Program-made: the position numbers and the translations under genes | Notes under the pieces: model-generated | The model's database searches: none | What the model saw: the letters and a program-made list of their open reading frames with translations, nothing else | What the model was told of the DNA's origin: nothing | Source: CALWPV01 sp045632125 | GTDB lineage: Bacteria; Bacillota; Clostridia; Lachnospirales; Bianqueaceae | Assembly: GCA_045632125.1 (NCBI GenBank) | Contig: JAZQWC010000035.1 | Coordinates: forward strand, 1 to 20,863 | DNA: 20,863 nucleotides | Direction: 5' to 3' | Part shown: one piece after another, positions 15,462 to 20,863 of the stretch | Numbering within the stretch: position 1 is the first letter of the stretch | How the letters are laid out: each line of letters starts with the position of its first letter

Positions 15462-15492
15462 TTGACCGTTACGTGGCGGAATGGTTTATAAT
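15462..15492 (+). promoter_or_regulatory. MerR-type promoter with 19-bp spacer
   Basis: TTGACC (15462-15467) and a perfect TATAAT (15487-15492) are separated by 19 bp, the overlong spacing typical of promoters activated by MerR proteins through DNA distortion. An imperfect dyad lies across the spacer: ACCGTT (15465-15470) against AATGGT (15480-15485), centred near 15475. It drives a MerR gene, so autoregulation is likely. Confidence 0.65.
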
Positions 15493-15523
15493 GAAGGCAT
15501 CAAAAGAAATGAGGCAGATGGTT

Positions 15524-16720
15524 ATGGAAAAAAAGCAATATTATACAGCTGGTAAATTTGCTAAGATGGCGGGAATTACCCTTCGTACGCTGCGATATTA
15601 TGATGAGGTGGATTTGCTGAAACCTTCAGCTAGAGGAGAAAATGGGTATCGGCTATATCATGAAAGCGATATGATCACACTGCAACGTATCATCGCCCTT
15701 AGATATCTACGTTTTTCGGTGGAAGAAATACAGGAAGAACTTAATCGGGAAGATGGTCAGGATTTAATGAAGGCACTTGTTCATCAAAAAGAAGTGTTTA
15801 TCAAAGAGCAGGAGCATTTAAAGAAAATCGTGAATTCCATTGAAGGATTGGAGAAAGAGAAAGCAGTTACTTGGGAAGATATGACCCATTTGATTCAGCT
15901 GATTAAATCGGATACATTAATTCGCGACTATTTCAATGAAGTCAGGCAGCATGAAATTGCTTCTGATTTGGGCAGGAAGCATCGAAATCATTCTCAGGCT
16001 TGGTCAAGTTTTATGTTTCAACATATTAATGTGCAGAAAGGGGAAAAGGTGCTGGATCTGGATGTAAGCAGCAATGTGCGATGGGCAGAGTATTCTGAGT
16101 TGCTCCCGTATTGTAAGCTTACACAGACGGCGATGAGTGAACGAATTCTGCAGAGTGTGAAACAAAAGATGAAGGAAGCAACATGGCCGGAACATCCGGA
16201 ATTTGAGTATATGTATCTATCGGAGCAGGAATATAGTTTACCAGAAGAACAATACGATGTGATCGTATGCGACCATCTGTTTTTAAGAGGACTGCAGATG
16301 GAGAAGATGCTGGAAAGCTGTCAGAAGGCTTTAAAACCCGGTGGGAGAATTTTGGTTTCGGCAATCGGTTATAATCATATGAAAGAGCTGATCGAACTGG
16401 TGAAAAATTTGGATCCGAGGATTCATTTTTATAATATGGATTCATTGTATTATTTTGGTAAAGAGAATGGAAGTAAAATGCTGGCAAAATACTTTGAGGA
16501 TATTCAATGGAAGCCATATGATGATGAAATTGTAACAGACGATGTGGACCTGCTGACAGAATATGTGTGGACAACCTATAGCAATGTGCAAGAGATTATG
16601 AGTGGAAAAAAAAATACACTGAAACGTCATATTGCGAGAGAAGTAAAAAAGAAGGGGACACTTAGAATTCAGGAAGAAGCTGGAGTATTTTTGGCTATCA
16701 AAGTGGGAAAGCAGAAATGA
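15524..16720 (+). CDS. MerR-family regulator fused to a degenerate methyltransferase-like domain
   Basis: Residues 6-75 form a clear MerR DNA-binding domain (YTAGKFAKMAGITLRTLRYYDEV, then NGYRLYHESD). They are followed by a dimerisation coiled coil (about 80-115) and a linker. From about residue 165 the protein follows the class I methyltransferase pattern: KVLDLDVSSNVRW (174-186) at the motif I position, YDVIVCDHLFLRG (about 244-256), and a clear KALKPGGRILVSA post-motif (about 269-281). Motif I lacks the usual GxGxG, so SAM binding or catalysis is doubtful; the domain may act as the ligand-sensing part. ATG 15524 follows GAGG by 9 bases; earlier starts overlap the promoter or the site. The last base pairs overlap the histidine phosphatase start (ATGA), so the two are translationally coupled. 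Length is 398 residues. Confidence 0.8.
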   Translation: MEKKQYYTAGKFAKMAGITLRTLRYYDEVDLLKPSARGENGYRLYHESDMITLQRIIALRYLRFSVEEIQEELNREDGQDLMKALVHQKEVFIKEQEHLKKIVNSIEGLEKEKAVTWEDMTHLIQLIKSDTLIRDYFNEVRQHEIASDLGRKHRNHSQAWSSFMFQHINVQKGEKVLDLDVSSNVRWAEYSELLPYCKLTQTAMSERILQSVKQKMKEATWPEHPEFEYMYLSEQEYSLPEEQYDVIVCDHLFLRGLQMEKMLESCQKALKPGGRILVSAIGYNHMKELIELVKNLDPRIHFYNMDSLYYFGKENGSKMLAKYFEDIQWKPYDDEIVTDDVDLLTEYVWTTYSNVQEIMSGKKNTLKRHIAREVKKKGTLRIQEEAGVFLAIKVGKQK

Positions 16721-17427
16721 AATTATATTTGATTCGTCATGCTGAGTCTGTAGGAAATGTTAATGGAAATCTTAATGCCACCACAGATTTTGAATTAACT
16801 GATAAAGGAGTAAAACAAGCTAAGCGACTGGGAGAAGCGTTGAGAAAAGAATTGGCTGGAAAAACCGTTCAAGCATATTGTAGCCCATTGTCGAGAGCAA
16901 AAGAAACATTGAATGAAATATTGAAATGGTGTGATGCAAAGGTAGATAAAGTAATTGTGTGTTCAGATCTGAAGGAGATGAATTTGGGAAAATTAGAAGG
17001 TATGCCATTTGATCAGCAAGCAATTGAATATCCGGAAGTCGATCTGGGAACGAAGCTGACATATCTGCAGGCACCGGAAGGGGAAAAATATGATGATGTT
17101 AAGAAAAGAGTTTTGAGTTTTTGCCAAGAAAATATTGATGTCGATAATGATGATGCAAAGATGTTGATTGTATCACATGGAATTACACTGAGAGTTTTAA
17201 TAAATTCATTATTAGATCGACCTGATGAAGATGTGAATTACTTAAATTGGTTTGAAAATACAGCTCAAACCGTGCTTTCATATGATGCTAAAGCAGAGAG
17301 ATTTATGATTGAAAGGTTAAATGATTATTCGCATCTAGGAGAATTGGAGACTAAGAGTTTTGTAAAGTGGGGATTTTTTGCTAAACGAGATGCGTATATT
17401 ATGAAAGTGAATACTTGGAAAGGATAG
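16717..17427 (+). CDS. Histidine phosphatase family protein (phosphoglycerate mutase-like)
   Basis: The 236-residue protein belongs to the histidine phosphatase superfamily, which removes phosphate through a phospho-histidine intermediate. The catalytic loop is YLIRHAES (R7, H8), with SPLSRAKET (R60), the acidic residue in LKEMNLGKLEG (E87), and the second histidine H154 in VSHGITLRV. All four key residues are present, so activity is expected. The substrate could be a nucleotide, phospho-sugar or phospho-protein. The C-terminal about 45 residues extend beyond the minimal fold. The start overlaps the MerR gene by 4 bases, giving a sensor-phosphatase pair that may respond to the same ligand. 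It is more AT-rich than the hydrolase operon. A 35-bp repeat begins at its stop codon. Confidence 0.88.
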   Translation: MKLYLIRHAESVGNVNGNLNATTDFELTDKGVKQAKRLGEALRKELAGKTVQAYCSPLSRAKETLNEILKWCDAKVDKVIVCSDLKEMNLGKLEGMPFDQQAIEYPEVDLGTKLTYLQAPEGEKYDDVKKRVLSFCQENIDVDNDDAKMLIVSHGITLRVLINSLLDRPDEDVNYLNWFENTAQTVLSYDAKAERFMIERLNDYSHLGELETKSFVKWGFFAKRDAYIMKVNTWKG

Positions 17428-17460
17428 AAAGATGGAATTCGGAAACGGATGCCATTTTTA
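17426..17460 (+). repeat. 35-bp direct repeat, copy 2 (weaker terminator)
   Basis: This is the second copy of the element at 15414-15448. It differs by C-to-A inside the left stem arm (ATGGAAT), which introduces an A-G mismatch in the hairpin, and by the final base. It still ends in TTTTT and lies right after the phosphatase stop codon, so it is probably a weaker terminator. Confidence 0.75.
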
Positions 17461-17498
17461 TATTCTACAAAATATAGATGCGGAGAACGAATGTTCTG

Positions 17499-17507
17499 TG
17501 CTATAAT
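17499..17507 (+). promoter_or_regulatory. Extended -10 promoter of the XRE-CYTH gene
   Basis: TGC-TATAAT is a perfect extended -10 element. The predicted start near 17514 gives a leader of only about 10 bases before ATG 17525, so the transcript is nearly leaderless and the ribosome binding site (GGGTGA) is at the limit. Confidence 0.6.
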
Positions 17508-17524
17508 AAAAATGGGTGATGAAG

Positions 17525-18265
17525 ATGAACATAGGTCAAAGAATTTCAAGACTGCGAAAAGCGAAAAATCTATCGCAGCAGGAGTTAGCTAAGCAGCTGT
17601 ATTTAACAGATAAAACGATATCCAGTTGGGAGAGTGGTCGAACGGAGCCTAAACTGAGTATGGTGGTAAAGCTGAGTGAAATTTTGGATTGTAATGCTAA
17701 ATATTTGATTTGCGGCGAAAGTGCGAAAAGTGAGATTAAAACGGAGATCAAGATCAGGTTGCTGGAGACAGAGTACCATCAGCTAAAGGTTTTTATGGAT
17801 GCTCATGCGGAGTTTATTAACGAGAGCCATCAGGTAGATACATATTATCAGCCGAATCATCGAAAGTTTGTGCAGGAGCCAATGGTTTCAGAATGGCTTC
17901 GTATTGGACAACGTGGAAATAAGAAAATCATTGAGTATGGACATTGGCATGATGAACACGGCAAGCGATATGAAATTGAGATCGATGATATCGCTAAAAT
18001 GGAATTAGTGTTTAAGGCAATAGGACTTGAAGAAATTACGACAGTCGACAAAGTAAGAAAAAAATATGCATATTTAAATAAGTATGAGGTAGCACTCGAT
18101 ACAGTTGAAGATTTAGGATTTTTTATTGAAATTTCGGTAATCCGGTTTGATCATTCTGTTGAAGAAGAGTACGAAACATTGGTACGTTTGGCAAGAAAAT
18201 TTAACTTAAGTGCAGAACGAATTGCTAAAATGGGGTATGCGTACTATATGCTTAAGGAGAAGTAA
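17525..18265 (+). CDS. XRE helix-turn-helix regulator fused to a CYTH (CyaB/ThTPase-like) domain
   Basis: Residues 4-62 form a Cro/C1-type helix-turn-helix (LSQQELAKQLYLTDKTISSW, RTEPKLSMVVKLSEIL). Residues about 71-246 look like a CYTH domain, the fold of class IV adenylate cyclases and triphosphatases that binds organic triphosphates. Evidence includes EIKIRL at the strand-1 ExExK position, QVDTYYQP, WLRIGQRG, YEIEIDD, VDKVRKKY, VALDTVEDLGFFIEI and a terminal SY-like segment (GYAYYML). The ExExK motif is degenerate (Glu-Lys-Arg) and several basic residues of the tunnel are changed, so ligand sensing is more likely than catalysis. The protein is 246 residues long. ATG 17525 is favoured over GTG 17516 and ATG 17519 by spacing to GGGTGA, though not strongly. 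It is followed after 2 bases by an HD phosphohydrolase gene, probably co-transcribed. Confidence 0.75.
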   Translation: MNIGQRISRLRKAKNLSQQELAKQLYLTDKTISSWESGRTEPKLSMVVKLSEILDCNAKYLICGESAKSEIKTEIKIRLLETEYHQLKVFMDAHAEFINESHQVDTYYQPNHRKFVQEPMVSEWLRIGQRGNKKIIEYGHWHDEHGKRYEIEIDDIAKMELVFKAIGLEEITTVDKVRKKYAYLNKYEVALDTVEDLGFFIEISVIRFDHSVEEEYETLVRLARKFNLSAERIAKMGYAYYMLKEK

Positions 18266-18267
18266 GA

Positions 18268-18945
18268 ATGCAAGAGAATACATTTAGATTATTAGAGAAT
18301 TATATGCTTTCTTGTATGAAAGACAGTGCTCACGATAAAGAGCATATTTATCGAGTATTATATGGGGCAATGGAGATTGCGAAAACAGAGAAAATGGTGG
18401 ATTATGATGTACTTATAGGTTCTTGTTTATTGCATGACATTGCACGTAAAGAACAATTTGAAAATCCCAAACTTTGTCATGCTTTGGTAGGAAGTGAGAA
18501 AGCATATGAATTTCTTTTGAAAAACGGTTTTTCAAAGGAATATGCTGAGAGAGTAAAATGTTGTATTGCAACTCATCGATATAGAAAAAATCGTTCACCG
18601 GAAAGTACTGAGGCTAAAATTTTATTTGATTCAGATAAACTTGACGCGGTTGGAGTAATGGGTATGGCCAGAGCATTGATTTATATAGGTAATATTTCTG
18701 TGCCTATGTATAATGTACTGGAAAGTGGCGAAGTCTCTGATGGATCTAAAGATAATGAACCTTCATTTTTCAAGGAATATAAATATAAGCTAGAAAATCT
18801 GTATTCTTATTTTTATACACTACGAGGAAAGCAATTGGCTGAGGAAAGGCAAACTGCAGCAATCGATTTTTATAATAATTTATATTGTGAAGCCAGCAGG
18901 TTATATGAAATTGGAAAAAGTGAAATGAAAAAGGTGATTGTTTAG
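18268..18945 (+). CDS. HD-domain phosphohydrolase (YpgQ/YedJ-like)
   Basis: HD-domain enzymes hydrolyse phosphoesters or nucleotide pyrophosphates with His/Asp-bound metal. The 225-residue protein has EHIYRV (H26), LLHDIAR (H56-D57), CHALVGSE (H71), ATHRYR (H103) and the final Asp in DSDKLDAVG (about 121-126). This is the full H-HD-H-H-D set in the spacing of the YpgQ/YedJ group; YpgQ is a dNTP pyrophosphohydrolase. Activity is therefore expected; the physiological substrate is unknown. AAGGAG at 18253-18258, inside the end of the XRE-CYTH gene, supplies its ribosome binding site, so expression is coupled. Pairing with a CYTH-type phosphate-binding regulator suggests that both act on the same phosphorylated small molecule. 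Confidence 0.85.
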   Translation: MQENTFRLLENYMLSCMKDSAHDKEHIYRVLYGAMEIAKTEKMVDYDVLIGSCLLHDIARKEQFENPKLCHALVGSEKAYEFLLKNGFSKEYAERVKCCIATHRYRKNRSPESTEAKILFDSDKLDAVGVMGMARALIYIGNISVPMYNVLESGEVSDGSKDNEPSFFKEYKYKLENLYSYFYTLRGKQLAEERQTAAIDFYNNLYCEASRLYEIGKSEMKKVIV

Positions 18946-18997
18946 TTTGAACAGATGAAAGATAGAATAAGTATTACAATATAGCTAAATTATAAAA

Positions 18998-19025
18998 TTG
19001 ATATTTTAGAAAAAAATGGTAAAAT
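18998..19025 (+). promoter_or_regulatory. Promoter of the SDR epimerase-like gene
   Basis: TTGATA (18998-19003) and TAAAAT (19020-19025) are separated by 16 bp, and a TG at 19017-19018 makes an extended -10. It lies in the 148-base gap after the HD gene. No convincing terminator for the HD gene was seen in that gap, which is very AT-rich. Confidence 0.55.
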
Positions 19026-19093
19026 TATGATTGTCGGTATTGATTAAGAAATTGATATAGACAATTTTCAGGGTTAAGATAAGGAGACGGAAA

Positions 19094-19993
19094 ATGAACA
19101 TTTTGGTAACAGGTGGAACTGTATTTGCCAGTCGGTATACGGCAGAGTATTTCTGCGACAAGGGTCACAATGTGTATGTTCTGAATCGGGGCAGTAAGGA
19201 GCAGTCTGAAGGTGTTATGTTTATTCAAGGCGACAGACATTCTTTAAACGGCAAACTGAAAGAGTATCAGTTTGATGCTGTTATTGATGTAACCGCGTAT
19301 AACAAGACGGACATTCAGGATCTGTTGGATGAACTGGGTGAAGTCAAACAGTACATATTCGTAAGTTCCAGTGCAGTGTATCCGGAAACTAATGTACAGC
19401 CCTTTACTGAGAAGCAGGAGTGTGGCGTGAACTGTCATTGGGGCACCTATGGTACCGATAAAATTGCTGCTGAAGAGTACCTTTTGACCAGGGTGCCGCA
19501 GGCCTATGCGATCCGTCCTCCTTATTTATATGGAAAAATGAATAATCTGTACAGAGAAGCCTTTGTATTCGACTGTGCAGGGCAGGATCGAAAATTCTAC
19601 CTTCCGAAAGATGGAAGTATGCCGCTACAGTTTTTCGATATTGAAGACATGTGTCGATTTATCGAAATTCTTTTGAAGGAACAACCGGAGCAGCGTGTGT
19701 TCAATGTGGGTAATCCCGGTACTGTTACGATCAAAGAGTGGGTAGAGTGCTGCTATAAGGCATTGGGCAAAGAAGTTCAGTTTGAATCGGTAAATTCTGA
19801 TGTAAATCAGCGGGAATATTTTCCTTTCCATGATTATGGCTATGAGTTGGATGTGACAGAGATGCTGAAGCTGATGCCGGAAGTGAAACCCATGGAGCAG
19901 GGATTGAAGGAGTCTTATGACTGGTATAAAGAAAACCGCAAACTTGTTAGAGTAAAGCCCCTGATTCAATACATCGATGAGAAAATGAAATAA
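19094..19993 (+). CDS. NAD(P)-dependent SDR/epimerase-like protein
   Basis: The 299-residue protein is an extended or atypical short-chain dehydrogenase of the nucleotide-sugar epimerase/CSP41-like type. The Rossmann start is MNILVTGGTVFASRY; the second and third glycines of the usual GxxGxxG are Val and Ser, a variant I recall in a Firmicute subfamily. FVSSSAVYP gives the catalytic Ser, and YGTDK (about 132-136) gives the Tyr-x3-Lys pair. RPPYLYG and PLQFFDIEDM are typical of the substrate domain. Catalysis is possible, though cofactor binding may be altered. The gene follows AAGGAG (19080-19085) closely, has its own promoter, and is followed by a strong terminator, so it is monocistronic. 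The substrate is unknown. Confidence 0.82.
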   Translation: MNILVTGGTVFASRYTAEYFCDKGHNVYVLNRGSKEQSEGVMFIQGDRHSLNGKLKEYQFDAVIDVTAYNKTDIQDLLDELGEVKQYIFVSSSAVYPETNVQPFTEKQECGVNCHWGTYGTDKIAAEEYLLTRVPQAYAIRPPYLYGKMNNLYREAFVFDCAGQDRKFYLPKDGSMPLQFFDIEDMCRFIEILLKEQPEQRVFNVGNPGTVTIKEWVECCYKALGKEVQFESVNSDVNQREYFPFHDYGYELDVTEMLKLMPEVKPMEQGLKESYDWYKENRKLVRVKPLIQYIDEKMK

Positions 19994-19998
19994 GGACT

Positions 19999-20030
19999 AA
20001 AAAACCATTGGGAGACCAATGGTTTTTTTG
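19999..20030 (+). terminator. Rho-independent terminator after the SDR gene
   Basis: ACCATTGG (20004-20011) pairs with CCAATGGT (20016-20023) around a GAGA tetraloop. It is flanked by an A-run before and TTTTTTT after, a near-ideal terminator. The A/T flanks could extend the stem to about 12 bp. Confidence 0.9.
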
Positions 20031-20061
20031 TAAAAATAGGAAGACGAACGGGCAGAGAGTA

Positions 20062-20070
20062 TGATATAAT
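20062..20070 (+). promoter_or_regulatory. Extended -10 promoter of the XRE-WYL gene
   Basis: TGA-TATAAT is a perfect extended -10. No good -35 is seen. The predicted start near 20077 leaves a leader of about 43 bases. Confidence 0.6.
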
Positions 20071-20119
20071 AAACGTAGTATGTAACATTTGTTTGTGATG
20101 ATTCGTAATGAGGTTTAAA

Positions 20120-20764
20120 ATGACTGTAGGAAAAAGAATTGCTAAACTTCGAAAAGAAAGAAAACTTTCGCAAAAAGAGTTGGCCACTCTTCTGTTTGTG
20201 GCTGACAAAACCATATCCAGCTGGGAAATCGATCGGACTGAGCCGAGTCTGGAGATGTTGGTAAAGCTGAGTGATGTATTTGGTTGTAGTATGAGCTTTT
20301 TGATCCATGGTGAAGAAGACCAGATGGATGCACAGCAGGAAATTACCATCAAACTGAGTAAAGATGAATTTCGATATTTAGAAGCTTTTATGAATCTGAT
20401 GGTGGTGGAAGAGCGGATTCAGGAAGAAGGAAACCAAGAAAATAAAGAACAGTTGTTGCAGTTGAAAGAAAAAATCAGCCAAAGCTATTATGAAAGTAAA
20501 GCAAAGCTGTCCCGAAAAATATCGGACGAAGAAGGTCAGGAACGGTACAAAGTGCTGGAACAAGGTGTAGCTGAAAAGCGTAAAGTCAAGATTTTGTACT
20601 ATTCTTTTGATCAAAAAGAAATTGAACGGGTGATCCAGCCCTCTGAGCTATTCTGGTCGAAGGAAAGCTGGTATTGTGTTGCGTTCTGTGAACTGCGACA
20701 GGATAATCGTGTATTTGAACTGAACAGAATCAGAAAATATGAACTGTTGAATGATGAATTTTAA
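20120..20764 (+). CDS. XRE helix-turn-helix regulator with WYL-like C-terminal domain
   Basis: Residues 4-62 are a Cro/C1-type helix-turn-helix (LSQKELATLLFVADKTISSW, RTEPSLEMLVKLSDVF). Across the first 92 residues it aligns without gaps to the XRE-CYTH protein upstream, with 45 identities by hand count, including a linker (EITIKL, FM). A charged helical stretch (about 95-145) follows. The C-terminus (IQPSELFWSKESWYCVAFCELRQDNRVFELNRIRKYELL, split here as P-S-E-L, S-W-Y-C, R-V-F-E-L-N-R-I) resembles the end of a WYL domain, which senses nucleic-acid or nucleotide ligands. ATG 20120 follows GAGG by 6 bases, favoured over ATG 20108. The length is 214 residues. A Fic-like gene starts 23 bases downstream and may be its target or partner. 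Confidence 0.75.
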   Translation: MTVGKRIAKLRKERKLSQKELATLLFVADKTISSWEIDRTEPSLEMLVKLSDVFGCSMSFLIHGEEDQMDAQQEITIKLSKDEFRYLEAFMNLMVVEERIQEEGNQENKEQLLQLKEKISQSYYESKAKLSRKISDEEGQERYKVLEQGVAEKRKVKILYYSFDQKEIERVIQPSELFWSKESWYCVAFCELRQDNRVFELNRIRKYELLNDEF

Positions 20765-20787
20765 ACCATAAAATATGGAGGAGTACT

Positions 20788-20863
20788 ATGGCACTGGGAA
20801 ATAAACTAGGGCTTACCAGTTCTGCTGATCTTGCGAGAGAGGAAGAACGGATCAGTAAGAAAA
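20788..20863 (+). CDS. Probable Fic-family protein, 3' end outside the window
   Basis: Only 25 codons are visible, starting at ATG 20788 behind GGAGGAG (20777-20783), an excellent site. The N-terminus, with KLGLTSSADLAREEERISKK, matches what I recall of the opening of Fic/DOC-family proteins in Clostridia. Such proteins transfer AMP or other phosphate groups to target proteins. The catalytic HPFxxGNG motif lies beyond the window, so this is a recognition from the N-terminus only. The gene probably shares a transcript with the XRE-WYL gene 23 bases upstream. Confidence 0.55.
   Translation, partial: MALGNKLGLTSSADLAREEERISKK

Noticed and set aside
15437..15523. An upstream extension of the MerR fusion protein
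   Set aside because: It begins inside the 35-bp repeat/terminator and runs across the 19-bp-spacer promoter; ATG 15524 has a suitable site.
19030..19065. ATTGTC and GACAAT inverted repeat upstream of the SDR gene
   Set aside because: The six-base arms are 24 bases apart in very AT-rich DNA and do not extend, so chance is likely.

Overview
The window looks like a chromosomal segment of a low-to-mid GC, Gram-positive anaerobe of the Clostridia (Lachnospiraceae-like). This is inferred from the strong AGGAGG-type ribosome binding sites, TTGAAA/TACAAT and extended -10 promoters, a stand-alone Rpn-family nuclease, a MurE-type ligase carrying the meso-DAP signature DNPR, and many gut-Firmicute hydrolase families. 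No rRNA, tRNA, CRISPR array, transposase or phage structural gene was seen. No gene-free stretch exceeds 300 bases; the longest gaps are about 150 bases.

Layout. (1) 1-1028: a monocistronic Rpn-type nuclease gene with its own promoter, a 16-bp palindrome at the predicted transcription start, and a strong terminator. (2) 1051-3486: a three-gene unit of MurE-like ligase, Nudix hydrolase and P-loop kinase, with overlapping or near-abutting genes. (3) 3572-11548: seven closely spaced genes on the + strand. They encode an alkaline-phosphatase/NPP-type phosphodiesterase, SGNH esterase, threonine-synthase-like PLP enzyme, COG3964 amidohydrolase, beta-lactamase-fold serine hydrolase, M24 hydrolase and M20D amidohydrolase. 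They end at a hairpin shared with the convergent operon. This reads as a cytoplasmic catabolic or salvage pathway for an acylated or phosphorylated amino-acid-like compound; no transporter or regulator is encoded in the cluster. (4) 13938-11617, minus strand: a GH172 (DUF2961) glycosidase and a Gfo/Idh/MocA (GH109-like) oxidoreductase, a small sugar-processing operon. (5) 14068-15414: a two-domain flavodoxin-fold oxidoreductase, divergent from region 4.

(6) 15414-20863 is an AT-richer accessory region rich in unusual regulators. A MerR regulator fused to a degenerate methyltransferase-like domain overlaps a histidine phosphatase gene. The pair is bracketed by two near-identical 35-bp direct repeats that also act as terminators, and the MerR gene has a promoter with the 19-bp spacer typical of MerR control. 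Next comes an XRE helix-turn-helix fused to a CYTH (CyaB/thiamine-triphosphatase) domain, 2 bp upstream of an HD phosphohydrolase. An SDR epimerase-like gene follows, then a second XRE regulator with the same N-terminal module but a WYL-like C-terminus, and the start of a probable Fic-family gene cut by the window end.

The best candidates for something undescribed are the XRE-CYTH/HD pair, a possible organic-phosphate-sensing regulator coupled to a phosphohydrolase, and the MerR-pseudo-methyltransferase/phosphatase cassette. All functions are inferred from motifs read by eye; no database search was possible.
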